From: Calycina herbarum
Taxonomy: Eukaryota > Ascomycota > Leotiomycetes > Helotiales > Pezizellaceae
Assembly (NCBI GenBank): GCA_001414485.1
Contig: LLEY01000259.1
Location: forward strand, 1 to 64,000
Direction: 5' to 3'
DNA: 64,000 bases
Shown here: positions 11,573 to 22,332 of the stretch, in pieces
How the letters are laid out: every line of letters begins with the position of its first letter
Position numbering within the stretch: the first letter of the stretch is position 1
Program-made: the position numbers and the translations under genes
Notes under the pieces: model-generated
The model's input: the letters and a program-made list of their open reading frames with translations, nothing else
Database searches by the model: none
What the model was told of the DNA's origin: nothing

Positions 11573-13263
11573 GATTGAGGTGACTAATATCATTTTTTTG
11601 GTGTCGGACGAAAGCAACTCCTTTTGGGAAATTTTGGAGCGAGTGTTATAGAAGCATTTTACGAATTTCATTTTTTGGCTTTAAAATAAAATGGCGAGTG
11701 GCTCTTTGACGAGGTCATCCCTCGTATTCATACTGGAAAAGGACGATGGAGTGTGTTTGTTTGTCTGTAGTTGCTATTACAGACATTTACTATCAATTAA
11801 TCTCCTCATGAAAGGAATGATGAGTTGGTTGATGTGGCTGACAATGATTTGATTGAAGTGTGCGATTGCTGCGCTGAAAGAGACTCTATGGTTTGTTAAT
11901 ATAAGGACGAATGCAAACGATCTCGTTGGATTGGGTGCTGAGGTGCTCGAGGTGAGTTTGAAGACCCCCTCGTGTCTTTTCAATTTCTTGCGGCTTGGTC
12001 TCGTTTATATTATTCCCGATGGAACGGTAGAATATTCCAGAATATTTCCAAGTTCAGACGAAAGAACAGATAGGGCATAGGGCTGAGAGGGGAGGATACT
12101 ACCTACGACGAGGGTGTTGGTTGGCCAGCTTGACCGTTAAAAAGACGCCCCTTTGTTGGGATCTATATGCGCAACGATTTCCCTTGGTTGAGATGAGCAT
12201 GGTAGGAGGTGGGTTTCTCTCACTTGCTTAATTCATCTTAGAAGATCTGGTTTAGATGTGGGCGCTGGGTGAATTTATGAGTTTGGGATGTTGAGGGTGG
12301 TGATGTCGACACCATGTTAAAACGGAAGAGAGATGTACGAGCACAATAAGATCTCTTGGTTGAGATGAGGATGTTGGTATATGGGTTGTTTTCGCAGTTT
12401 TGTTTCTCTTAGAAGAATTGGATTAGATGTTGGAGTTGGTGGGTTGTTTGAATTTGGATTGAGCGGTGCTTGATGTCGATGGTTGCGGACACCACAGGCA
12501 TGCTCTGCGGAGATAGAAACGAGAGTGCTTATGCTCTGTTGATGTCACTTTTTCGTTTTTCTTCCTTTGTTTTTGAATTGTTATGATGATTTGAATGAGG
12601 TAACGATTATGTACTGTCTTCTCACCTAGCTCGTTAGAACTTTATTCTCAATAGTTTGTTATTTTAACTCTGGGACTCGACGCTTTACTGATGAGTACAT
12701 TGTTCGTGGTTTTCATCTTAGAACTTTCAAGCTCACAGGTAGTGATTAATTGCGTTAATTAGAGCAAAACGAGAGAAGGGGGTATAGTAATTATCTCGCT
12801 AGTAAGGAAAGAGTTAGCATGGTTATACAGAGGCTTTTGTTATACTTATTGTTTGGCGCTTTTTCGCCTAAATTTCCATTTCGATGATCTAATTTTATCA
12901 TTACATTTTTTGCGAGTCATCCACTTTTGGGGGAAAAGTCGTCTATTGTTGAGGATGAGAGTTTGATCAAGAATTTATATACACTTATAATTTAAATCCA
13001 TAGACGTTCCCAAGTCCTGACTTGATTTATAGGAAGAGAGACCCATAATTTCTGGAAATTCGGCAAACCCACCTCGGGAAGAGAGATCACCGCGGGCCAT
13101 AACTAATTCCGCTCCGGTTATAAGCGGCGGTTTTTATAGTGGGGGGAACAATTCGACATCGACGACTACTAATTTGTTCAAACCAGAGATTTTTGACACA
13201 ATTCCTCAGTTTCTCACTCCTTACTCTATAATCCCGTCCTCCGCCAATCATACATCGTTCAAT
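11573..13263. other. Intergenic with an imperfect duplication
   Basis: No gene is recognised. An imperfect direct duplication lies at 12183-12500 and is listed separately. The last ~150 nt form the promoter and leader of the inositol-monophosphatase-like gene. Confidence 0.45.
12183..12500. repeat. Imperfect direct duplication, ~172-bp period
   Basis: Copy one (about 12183-12316) and copy two (about 12355-12500) share, in order, TTGGTTGAGATGAG, a TTTCTCT...CTTAGAAGA block, GG(T/A)TTAGATGT, and GGT(G/-)...TGATGTCGA followed by an ACACCA...CATG end. Confidence 0.65.
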
Positions 13264-14592
13264 ATGACACACTCACTCAGCGACGATGAATTGAAGGAGA
13301 TCTACACATTTGCGCTCGATTTGGGTCGGAGAGCGGGGAAGATATTATTGGATGGGGTGGAGAAGAGGACTGGTGATCAGGGGGGAAGAGAGACGGATGA
13401 GCAGGTGGAGAAGATGAACGCTGTTGATATTGTTACTCAGACTGATCTTGGTTTGTGTTTCCTCATATATGGTTTTTTGGGTGGTGGAGCTAATGAGGAC
13501 TTTTGGGGACAGATGTTGAAGCTTTTGTGAAAGATGAGATTGTAAGAAGATATCCGAGTCATAAGTAAGCTTCTCTTGTTATATGTTTTTATTGTTTAGT
13601 ATTCTTTCGGAGATTTTATATACGCGTGATTTCTCAAGTTTTTCATTCCCGGCAAGTGTTTGAGGAGAATTCTATATGCTACTAAGCTTATCCAATTCTA
13701 GGTTTATCGGTGAAGAAACATATTCCGCCGGTTCCAGCAAAGAATATCTCATCACCGACGAACCAACATGGTGTGTGGACCCTCTCGACGGAACGGTGAA
13801 CTACACACATCTATTTCCCATGTTCTGTGTCAGTATTGCATTTACACTCAATGGCATTCCTGTTGTTGGTGTTATATATCAGCCCGTTTTAGATACAACG
13901 TATAGTGCAGTAGCTGGAGGTGGTGCTTGGTAATTGTTTTCTCACACCTCTCGAAAAGTCTCTTTTAACAAAGATTTAGGCAAGACGACAATCACCCAAC
14001 AAAACCCCGTCGAGGACTTCCTTATATTAACAGTCCTAAAGCACCACTTCCAGCAAATGCACCCAAAGGCTGTATTTTTAGCTGTGAATGGGGGAAAGAT
14101 CGTCGTGATGCTCAAGGGGGCAACATGTGGAAAAAGATCAATTCTTTCGTCAACATGGCAGCAGAAATTGGAGGGAGAGGGGGAAAGGGTGGTATGGTAC
14201 ACGGAGTGAGATGTCTGGGAAGGTATATTTATCCCTTCTTCTTGTCTTCCCCCAAGAGTTTGAGCTAACGAGAACATAGTGCAACCCTCGACTTAGCATA
14301 CGTCGCCTCTGGAGCATTCGATATCTGGTGGGAAGGAGGTTGCTGGGAATGGGACGTTGCAGCTGGTATTTGTATTCTACGAGAAGCAGGTGGCTTGATC
14401 ACCACGGCAAATCCACCTGCGGATCTAGACACCGATCCAATACCTGAAGTCAAGCTGGGGAGTCGACTTTATTTGGCGATTCGACCTGCGGGTGATACCC
14501 CAGGAGAGACGGGTCGGCAAGCCCAAGAGCGAGTTGTGAAAGAGACTTGGAGAAGGGTTGAAGGATTAGATTACTCGCGACCGGGAGCTTAA
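13264..14592 (+). CDS. Inositol monophosphatase family protein
   Basis: Member of the Li-sensitive Mg-dependent phosphatase family, acting on inositol monophosphate or, as for QutG, encoded near quinate genes. My exons are 13264-13450, 13513-13564, 13702-13929, 14034-14222 and 14280-14592, giving 322 residues. Metal-site motifs are visible: GEETY, WCVDPLDGTVNYTHLFP (motif 1) and EGGCWEWDVAAGICILREAGG shortened here to WEWDVAAG (motif 2). CEWGKDRRDAQGG lies in exon 4 and RLYLAIRPAG near the end. One oddity: reading straight on from exon 3 meets TAA at 13931-13933, and the frame of the following ~100 nt does not join exon 4. A 104-nt GT..AG intron (13930-14033) removes both problems but leaves GGGAC where homologues have GGGAW plus a variable loop. 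The gene is either intact with this intron or recently broken. Confidence 0.8.
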
Positions 14593-17500
14593 AGTGTCAT
14601 GTATGGGTCTCATATATATTTGTGTATGTAACGTGTACAGAAAGACATAAATTAAAAGTGGAAATCGTAAATATCTCAGAAGGAGTTGTCTAAGTTTCCA
14701 AATTTTGCTCTTGGATTGGCTAATTAAAGCTTGTGTTTCGTTGCTTTGCTGAGGAGATTTGTTCTGAGTTGTGTGCTTTCAAAATAAGGTCTTTGGTTCA
14801 TGATATGAAGAGCCCTAGGATTCAAGCGAAGATGGCATTCAAGTCTCGGTGGCACTAGACGGGAGGGAAGTACTAGTAGTTTGCGACGAGAGGAAAATTG
14901 TGGTTGCGGTTGGGGAAATTAACCTGGCAAACCAGCAACCATCACGTTATCCTTCCATCGTTTATCGTGTTTGACTTTGCTTTTCAGGGTCATTTCCTCA
15001 CACCAAGCAAGATTTGAGAGAATAGTTCGGATAATAAGCAACCAGTAAACATACACCAAAAAGCGCCTTGGGCTTTGAAGAAAAAGTAGGGTTTGCCAAC
15101 GAGAAGAAGACCTTTGAGCCGATCAAAATAAAAGCTTATCAAGATTCCCACGCCTGATTTCGATTTTGTTTAACCACTGACAAACCAATCGAAGAGTTTA
15201 TTGAGGAGCTTACCCAAACAACGCGGGTGGAGGCGATGATCTTACATGATCAGTGAATGGAGGCGGTGGCATTTTTGGTTGTAATTTCCATTTCGAAAGG
15301 ACCCAGTCTTCACCGCCACTAGTGCTCTGATACCCAACTCCAACTCCCAGAGAGCAGAAGCTTTCTAGTCTGCCTCCACTGCTTATGTCTTTTGCATCAT
15401 TTTCTTTTGACCCTTTCTTAAAGAGCCAGAAGGAAAGAAAGATACAAGACATGCAAAACAGTGAATAGTACAAGGGGTGGGACCTTGAGTAGGATGCAAG
15501 TGGATGCGAGAGTGGGATTGGATTGATTTGTGAAAGTGTATGTTTTTCCGTCAGTAAGCGAGTGATATTTGCAAATGAAGGAGTTTGAGATGTAGTCCTA
15601 GGGTTATTGACAGAGTGTATTGATATAAAGTGGAGGTTTGAGCTTCACTAGGAGATTTGTTTCTTGAATTTCATAAGCCGGATTATCATCATCTCTAGAG
15701 TTCACCCGGCTTTTGTTTAAAGTTCTAAAATTCATATGAAAGTGCGGTATTCCTCGGTAGATCTAACCTTTATTAGGAATTCTTAAATTTGTAAACGTCA
15801 AGCATTTGATAGAAAGTCAGGCATTCTTTAGAAGTCAACTATTCGTACGAATGGAAATAACTCGATGGAGAGTCGAAGATTCGTTAGAGAGCGAAGCATT
15901 CCAGAAGAAGTCTAACACTCGCTAGGCAGTCAATTATTCATTGGAAGCGATAAAAGGTGATCAAAAATCATAAGTTTTACATAGAACGTGCGATACGCCA
16001 AGTAATTCAAAAAGTCTCGAGTGACACATAAAACTCAACTCAACTCAAAGTTCAGGTCACGAGACTATCCCCCGATACATTTAATTACGAAAATATCTCA
16101 AGATAGAGCTGAAAGGATACTTCTCAACCTGCATCACAAATAAGTGCAGACAAACCTACCAGAAATCTATTACAATCTTTCCAAGTCAAGCCAACGCATA
16201 GAACACTCTGGGCTAGGCTCTCTTGTTGCTCTTGGGTTTGTACTTTGCTACTCGTAATTTGTTATGTGTGCTTTGCTATTATGACTGTACCTTATGACTT
16301 ATGAATTGGTCATTTTCACATAAACCCCTTTTCTATTAAAACACAACTTAAAAACCCTATAAAAGCCTTGCATTTTGTCATTTAAGCTTTAAAATTTCAT
16401 CATTCCTTCACTAATTTCCTACTTAGTTAGAAAATTTCCTTAAAACATCAAGCACTACTCAACGAACAATCAACATCCAAGAAATCGCAGGCCTACTTCT
16501 CACCAGCATAACAAGGTTTGTAAGTTATCAATTGCTGAATGATCTAGAACAAGCAGCATTTGTAAATCAACTCAAGGCGTGATATTAGCAATTTCTTCCG
16601 TCTGAATAACTGTTTAATAATATTTTGCAGATACCTCTAGGAGAAAGAGAAGCTTGAATCAATTTCAGAAACAAAAGTATCCTATCTCTTCTATTTCTTC
16701 AGATGAAGATATTCGTTGTATTAACTTGTTTTAAATTGATTCACAGAAATATTTTCTTCTATTAATATAGAAGATGAAATTCCTGGCACAAAGTCTCGAT
16801 AATAACAAGAACAACTATCTTTTCTTTCTCATCATATGTTTGTCGGAACAAACTTCACTAAAGAATCTTCTGCGAAAAATTTGGAATAAAAGAAATTCTT
16901 GAAGTAATTTCAGAGGTACAAATCTTGTTTTTTTCTCATTAACCTTTTGTCGGAACAAGAATTGCTTCATATTATTTTACAAAGAAACTAGAAGATATAA
17001 AAACGTCAAATCCACTTCAGATGTTCATTTGTATCAAATTTTATCCGAAAACTTGAGTTCGTACGAATGCTTAATTTCATCACGAACACCTAACTTCTTT
17101 CTGAACGCTGAAACTTATATTGAATGTTTTCTTCCGAACGTTGAAGAGATTGTCAAGGAATCTATTCAAACTTTATATCCTAACGGATGTTAAGATTCGT
17201 TTAACCTTGAAACATTTTTTTATCTCACAAAAATATCTGCAAAGGTATGGTTTTTTCTAGGTCAGCTGCCAGTTTTTCACGAGCTTCTTCACTTGCTCCA
17301 ACTTTCATTGTCGGTTGCTTAACCTGGACATGTGATGTTCGAAAAGTTATGCAAAGCGTCGACGTCGACAATCTGGCACCTTTCGAGAAGGCACCCTCTG
17401 TTCCACCCAAGAAGGGGAAAGCCTCTTATCACCTAAAACAAAAAAAAGCGACAATTATTCTACACTCCAAGATTAATATAGAGGTTGCCCATAAATCTCT

Positions 17501-17670
17501 TCCTGTCTCAATGGAACAACGTCACTAATCGTGATGTAGATCTAATCGTGAACGGAACTCTACTAAAACGGTCAGAATAGAAGGCATGCGACGAATTTTA
17601 CGATGGTGGACCCCCTGCTGCCACCACTCGAAGATGTTCGAAATTTGGAGTTCAAGCAGATTTGTAGCCC
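14593..17670. other. AT-rich gene-poor stretch
   Basis: No firm gene. A minus-strand open frame at 15210-15473 (87 codons, hydrophobic start, then SGGRLESFCSLGVGVGYQST) looks somewhat coding but begins at TTG in the six-frame view and has no recognised domain. A 19-bp tandem array lies at 15741-15947. Two copies of TTTGTCGGAACAA occur near 16838 and 16945. A plus-strand open frame at 17247-17528 matches nothing I know and may belong to the decayed gene that follows. Confidence 0.4.
15741..15947. repeat. Degenerate 19-bp tandem array
   Basis: Units start at 15741, 15760, 15779, 15797, 15816, 15834, (15853), 15872, 15891, 15910 and 15929, almost exactly 19 nt apart. The loose consensus is GTC-A--ATTC--TAGAA. 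Individual units differ at many sites, so the array is old, but the phase is kept. Confidence 0.7.
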
Positions 17671-18441
17671 TTACATTTTTGATACTTCAACCTATGGAGC
17701 AGTAGAAATCTGGTCTACGACTTTACCCAACACGAGCTCGCTGAGTTCTGTATTGTCGAATTTCTAGTCGCTTCCTGGGAAACTGAGATTGACCAGCAGG
17801 TCATGAGCGGGGCGGAAAAGCGAATTGGGAATGAGATTACTCCATGGGACGAGCAGGGGGGCCATAACAGGCATGTTCTTGGTGAATATGGAGGAGATGA
17901 GATGAATTTGAACGAGCATGAGTCCTCAGAGGCTGCTTCCACTCCAATCCATGACAAAAATTTTCACGAAGATATGGGATATCTTAGTCTCGACCAAGCT
18001 AGTGTAGCTTCAGCCGAGCGGAATGAGATGGTTGGCTGTATAGCCATGTTGGCGGATCATCTGCGAGCCCTGAAGCTTCAAACATCGAACCACACCCGGT
18101 CAACAAGACGAGGATGTTGTCGCTGCTTTACTATCTAATGCGTCGCAGAAAAGAATCTCCAAGAAGGTCCAAGCTTAGGGGTCAAGACCGCGGAACGGTC
18201 GCACGACTGGCTCGCAAATCAATCCATTTCATTACTTGCGGGAAAACCGACTTTGGTGATACCTTTGGTAGAACCTCGGAAAAGGGTCGCTTCTCCTTAT
18301 CGACTTACACCTCTCGAGACTACGATACTCGCTAACATCTCCCGCCGATTCAACGATATATACTGTACTCAAGCTCGTCCGCTGCTCGCTCCCGCGGCAT
18401 ACACTAGTACCTCACACACAACATCCTCTCGTACGGCATAA
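17671..18441 (+). pseudogene. Possible decayed gene, family unknown
   Basis: Coding-like sequence continues across at least two frames. The first runs from about 17671 (after a TGA) to 18138 and includes FTQHELAEFCIVEFLVASWE and DMGYLSLDQASVASAERNEM. A second frame (from about 18100) gives QQDEDVVAALLSNASQKRIS, and a third (to the TAA at 18441) gives SHDWLANQSISLLAGKPTL and RLTPLETTILANISRRFNDI. No start, splice pattern or domain unites them. I do not recognise the family. It may be a host gene or a transposon relic that has taken on frameshifts. Its place beside two other broken genes supports decay, but this is an inference. Confidence 0.35.
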
Positions 18442-20148
18442 ATTTCACTTCCTCAAAGCCAACAATTCTCCCCCGCCGCAGATACCTTTCTGAAATCTGC
18501 GGGTACGACAAGGAACGAATATGTCCTTGGATTCCCGGCGAAGAAAAAGACGACAGAAGTGAAGGAAGAGGACTTTGGACTTTAGACTTTGTTTACTTGG
18601 AATTCGCTTATTTACTTGAAGTTTTGTTTACACTTGCGATACAAGGGGATAATGTACTCATGAAGAGGCGATGCGGAAAAAAACAAGTATGGGGATTGTT
18701 TGTTACTCGCTAAGAGCAACGAGATCTTCTTTTTTGGAAGGAAAAGTTCCTACTACATTTATATAATATCTCTTTATTTTAATTAATTTAGCGCGTTACT
18801 TTTCCCAGCCGGGTTTGTACTCCTATTCTTTCTAACGACTGTTTCCCCTGCCTTTTCTCTCTTTCCAGACTAGTCTTCCTAGTCCGCTCCCAGTAGTTCA
18901 ACTTGCCTAATCCGCATCTATCCTGTTCCGATTTTCAAACCACCTATCCTTTCCGATCCCGCATAGCTTATTCAGCGATTCTTTGCCTTTCCTTGCCTAG
19001 TAAGTAGGATAGGCGTGGATAGGTAAACAAGGTCGGGAAGGTAATTTCATGTATAGGAGACTACCTCTACCTCGGCCCGATATCGCTTTTCCGCTTCTAG
19101 CCCCTATTTTTACTCTCCTTTCCTTTCCCAGGTCGCTTTCTTCAACTTTCCTAGCCAATCTAATCTAGTGTTTTCATTCTTCTATTCTAAACCTTTATCT
19201 CTTCTACGCCTTATCACACTCTCTCTATCTCTCCTAGCTTTTTATACACTTTGTCCTCTCCTATTCATTGAAATATATAGTTATTCTCTTCTCTCCTCTC
19301 TATCATGTGATTAACTATTATCTTCTTCTCTCCGAAGGTCGGGAGAACTGAACAAGAGGATAATTCTACGTGATAGTAACCCAAAAGAAATTCAGAGAGA
19401 GTCGTCTCGCAAAAGACCTCTATATTTACAACTTTCTCTAAGTTCTTCTTAGTCTTTTCTTATCCTGGCGTTTTCTGTCTATTCTATCCTGGATTTGATT
19501 TAGACTCTTCTTATCCTATCTCTACCTTTATTTATTATTATTCTCTTCTATCCAATCGAATTTTTGTTTATCTTACCTCATCGTATTTTATATATTTGGT
19601 ATAAAACCACTCGTTAATCAATATTTTACTAGTTATTTAGAAGAAGACCAATATATAATGTAAGTTACTATAACATGTTTTTATAATATTTCGTTTATAA
19701 ATTCGGCGTAAAATAACCTGTTAATTAATGTTTTACTAGTTATTTAGAACAAAATAAATTTACGAAGTATATTTCTATAGTATTTATATAACATCGAACT
19801 TGCTATGTTCTATGTTTGATGTAAAATCCCTCTTTTAAGAATATTATGCTAATCACGTAGGAGAATCGAGCTTTTCAAGTTACTTTCCGATTATTTATGA
19901 TCGTATTTTCATTTGAAGATTTCAATTGTTCTAGACATTTCAAAACAATCTTTGATTCCTGCAGTCCTCACATAGCGAGTTTAAGCGAAATCGGTCCGAA
20001 TATCGCTGACGCTAGTAGCTATGTATTGGTTCTTTCAGACATCTCAGAAACAACTCTCGACACGCCGCCGCCCTCCCTCACCACCTCACCGTCCTGATTG
20101 ACTCCGCCGCAAAACTCTCACCTACATACACCAAAACTACGAGCAAAA
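18442..20148. other. AT-rich intergenic sequence
   Basis: Pyrimidine-rich stretches (TCTCTTT, CCTTTCC types) fill 18780-19560. A degenerate three-unit repeat lies at 19596-19850. The final ~100 nt precede the ATG of the first dioxygenase-like pseudogene. No gene is seen. Confidence 0.45.
19596..19850. repeat. Degenerate three-unit repeat, ~106-113 bp
   Basis: Units begin near 19596, 19702 and 19815. The first two share a TTYGGYRTAAAAYMAC start and the block TTTTACTAGTTATTTAGAA. The third keeps TTTGATGTAAAAT and TTTTAAGAATATTATGCTA. The sequence is very AT-rich. A similar set of units on the opposite strand lies near 62141-62400. Confidence 0.6.
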
Positions 20149-21733
20149 ATGTCCTATTCAATGTTCAATCGCAGACCTGTTTTCGACGATGATGGAAAGA
20201 CAAAAGGCTATGCATACCGACTACGAGATGATTGCAAGGGCAAGTGGAAAGGCACAAAATGAAGAAACCTCTCGACCTACGTTCCTGATGTCCTAGATCT
20301 ACCGCAAATGTTGACGAAGAGGCAATTGGATCATGTTGAATATACGCAGATGGAGCCTGGCATGCCATATTACTTGCTTGATGATAATGGCAGAAGCTAT
20401 CATCATGCAACTCTCGTCTCACCGGAAATGACCCATGCCGATGGATTTTGGGAGCGCCTCACCAGGATACAAGAGATATTTACGCGTCGAAGTTTCCGCC
20501 CGGAAACAAACTATGCCTCGAGAGGTGGAGCATATGACTTGGGAATCACGGTAGAGACTGGCATCATTATATTCAGCTGGGTTCGACCTTGCAGAAGGCA
20601 TCTCTCGAGGTCTGTGAAGCTGTTCACGAGTTGACGAAGATTGCCGTGGAGCTTTTAGAGAAGCATGTGGAACCGGAGGATCTTAAACACAACATGTTTG
20701 AGAGAAGACATATCACAGAGGGGAGCCTTACAATGGGAAGCGAGAAAAATATCTACTTTTCTGGATTTCAACTCAACCATAGCAATATCAATACGACTGG
20801 CACAGCCCTAACAGTACTGACCGATGATATTGCTCAGTTTGGAGGGCTACATGTCGATTCCAATGACGAGAGGACTGGCTACACGGTCATGATCAGTCTC
20901 ACGCATTGCCCGGATTCCTATTTCCCTGGACGATTCAACTTGACCGCCCCTCGGCTCACTGCTCCATTCCCACCATTCTCAGCCCTAATCTTCAAGGGAG
21001 TATATCCGCATTTTGGGACTGGAGGCGGGCTATATACACCTGCTGCACAGGGAGACCCTCGCCTCAGGTTCCAGCTCGAAAATAGCTTGCAGTATCCTCG
21101 AATGCCACCTGGGAACGTTTATAAGCGCATTGGAGCAGTTTCATTTCCTAATAAAGAGTGTCTACGCCCCCGGAGAAAGTACATGTTGGACAATCTCTAC
21201 GATGAAGAAGAGGCCCTTTTGCGATACTACGGCACAAAACGCAATATGTATACAACTTATATGAGGCTCGCATTGAAGGACGAGTTTGAATGGATGCAGG
21301 ACACAGCTGAGATCGACCCAGAAGAATGGGTAAACGGTTATTCTTGGACAAGCGATAATGGTGCAAAAGAAAAACCAGACATTGAGGTTGTTGAGAAATT
21401 TAAACTTTTCGCTGGTAAGTTGACAACTACTCATAATAACATTGCCCCGCCAAACTCGTCAACTCAATACTAGCTGTATGATCGATCCACTATAATTGTA
21501 GCTAATTTCGTGGTTCTCTCATAGGTAAGCCAAACCAGATGTATGAAGATTCGGAAAAGTTCAACATCAAGCATTTGTGTGGACAGAAATTTCGAAAAGA
21601 CCCGGATGAAGAGTGGACAAGACAGGAGAAAGAGAAGAAAGTCAAGACACCTGCCAAGGTCATTTGGACCCACAAAGAAACCACACCTCCATACAATCCC
21701 CAGATCGACAATATTCCAGGAGGAGCACAATGA
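20149..21733 (+). pseudogene. 2OG-Fe(II) dioxygenase-like protein, copy A, broken
   Basis: First of two tandem paralogues. Coding homology to copy B starts at the ATG at 20149 (MSYSMFNRRPVFDDDG), meets an in-frame TGA at 20259, and continues with NLSTYVPDVLDLP. A frameshift near 20540-20555 moves the frame to the long open part 20589-21414. A 110-nt intron (21415-21524, GTAAGT donor, GCTAAT branch) leads to the last exon, which ends at 21733 and matches the tail of copy B. The core carries GGLHVDSNDERTGYTVMISL (HxD), then FSALIFKGVYPHFGTG (distal His), then YKRIGAVSFPNKE (Arg), the order and spacing of ligands in double-stranded beta-helix dioxygenases such as TET/JBP. The family call is my inference from these motifs. 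A shorter protein could still start at the ATG at 20308 but would end at the frameshift. Confidence 0.6.
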
Positions 21734-22332
21734 TATGGAGGGAAGCTATGATGATACCAGTGGAGATTGGAAAGAGTTGTTGGTAGACTGTTGCAGCAGA
21801 AAGATTTTGTTTCCATCAAGATTACGAAGTCATAATAAGGGAACTGTTTTCGCACCAATGCATTAAAGATATCGTTTCTTAGTGATACTACTTATTTGTG
21901 ATGCTAATTAGTATATATACCTATATATGTATAAGCAAAATTTGAAGTGCTAACAATAGAAATCTCTGAGAATGATTTGGCATTGAGTGGAAATCGGTTA
22001 GACATGCCCCTTTATTTGCAAACCGGCCAAAGTTCCCCAAAAAGACAACCAACCCTATGAATTCACTCAAAACTGGTATTGAGCCAAGAAAAGAAATCAA
22101 CGCCACCACAATATAACACCCACTAGCGTCCCTCGCTTAACTATAAATATCTCCCGCCTTCACACCTTACTCTTTTGGTTTTCATTTCAAAAACATAAAC
22201 CATTTTGGCTTACATTGTTTTCACAATAACCACTCCCACAAATCACTACCACCCTATCATCACTTCACATATAATCACAAGCCAGCGCACAAAACACCAC
22301 TACACTAGAAGTCTTTCAATCGCAGTCTCATC
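21734..22332. other. Spacer between the two dioxygenase-like copies
   Basis: It holds the 3' end of copy A and the probable promoter of copy B, whose leader is rich in CA and in CACCACAC-like runs. No other feature is seen. Confidence 0.5.

Noticed and set aside
20540..20590. A 26-nt intron repairing the frame of copy A
   Set aside because: GT and AG are present and the length would restore frame, but 26 nt is far below the shortest introns seen elsewhere in this window (48 nt).
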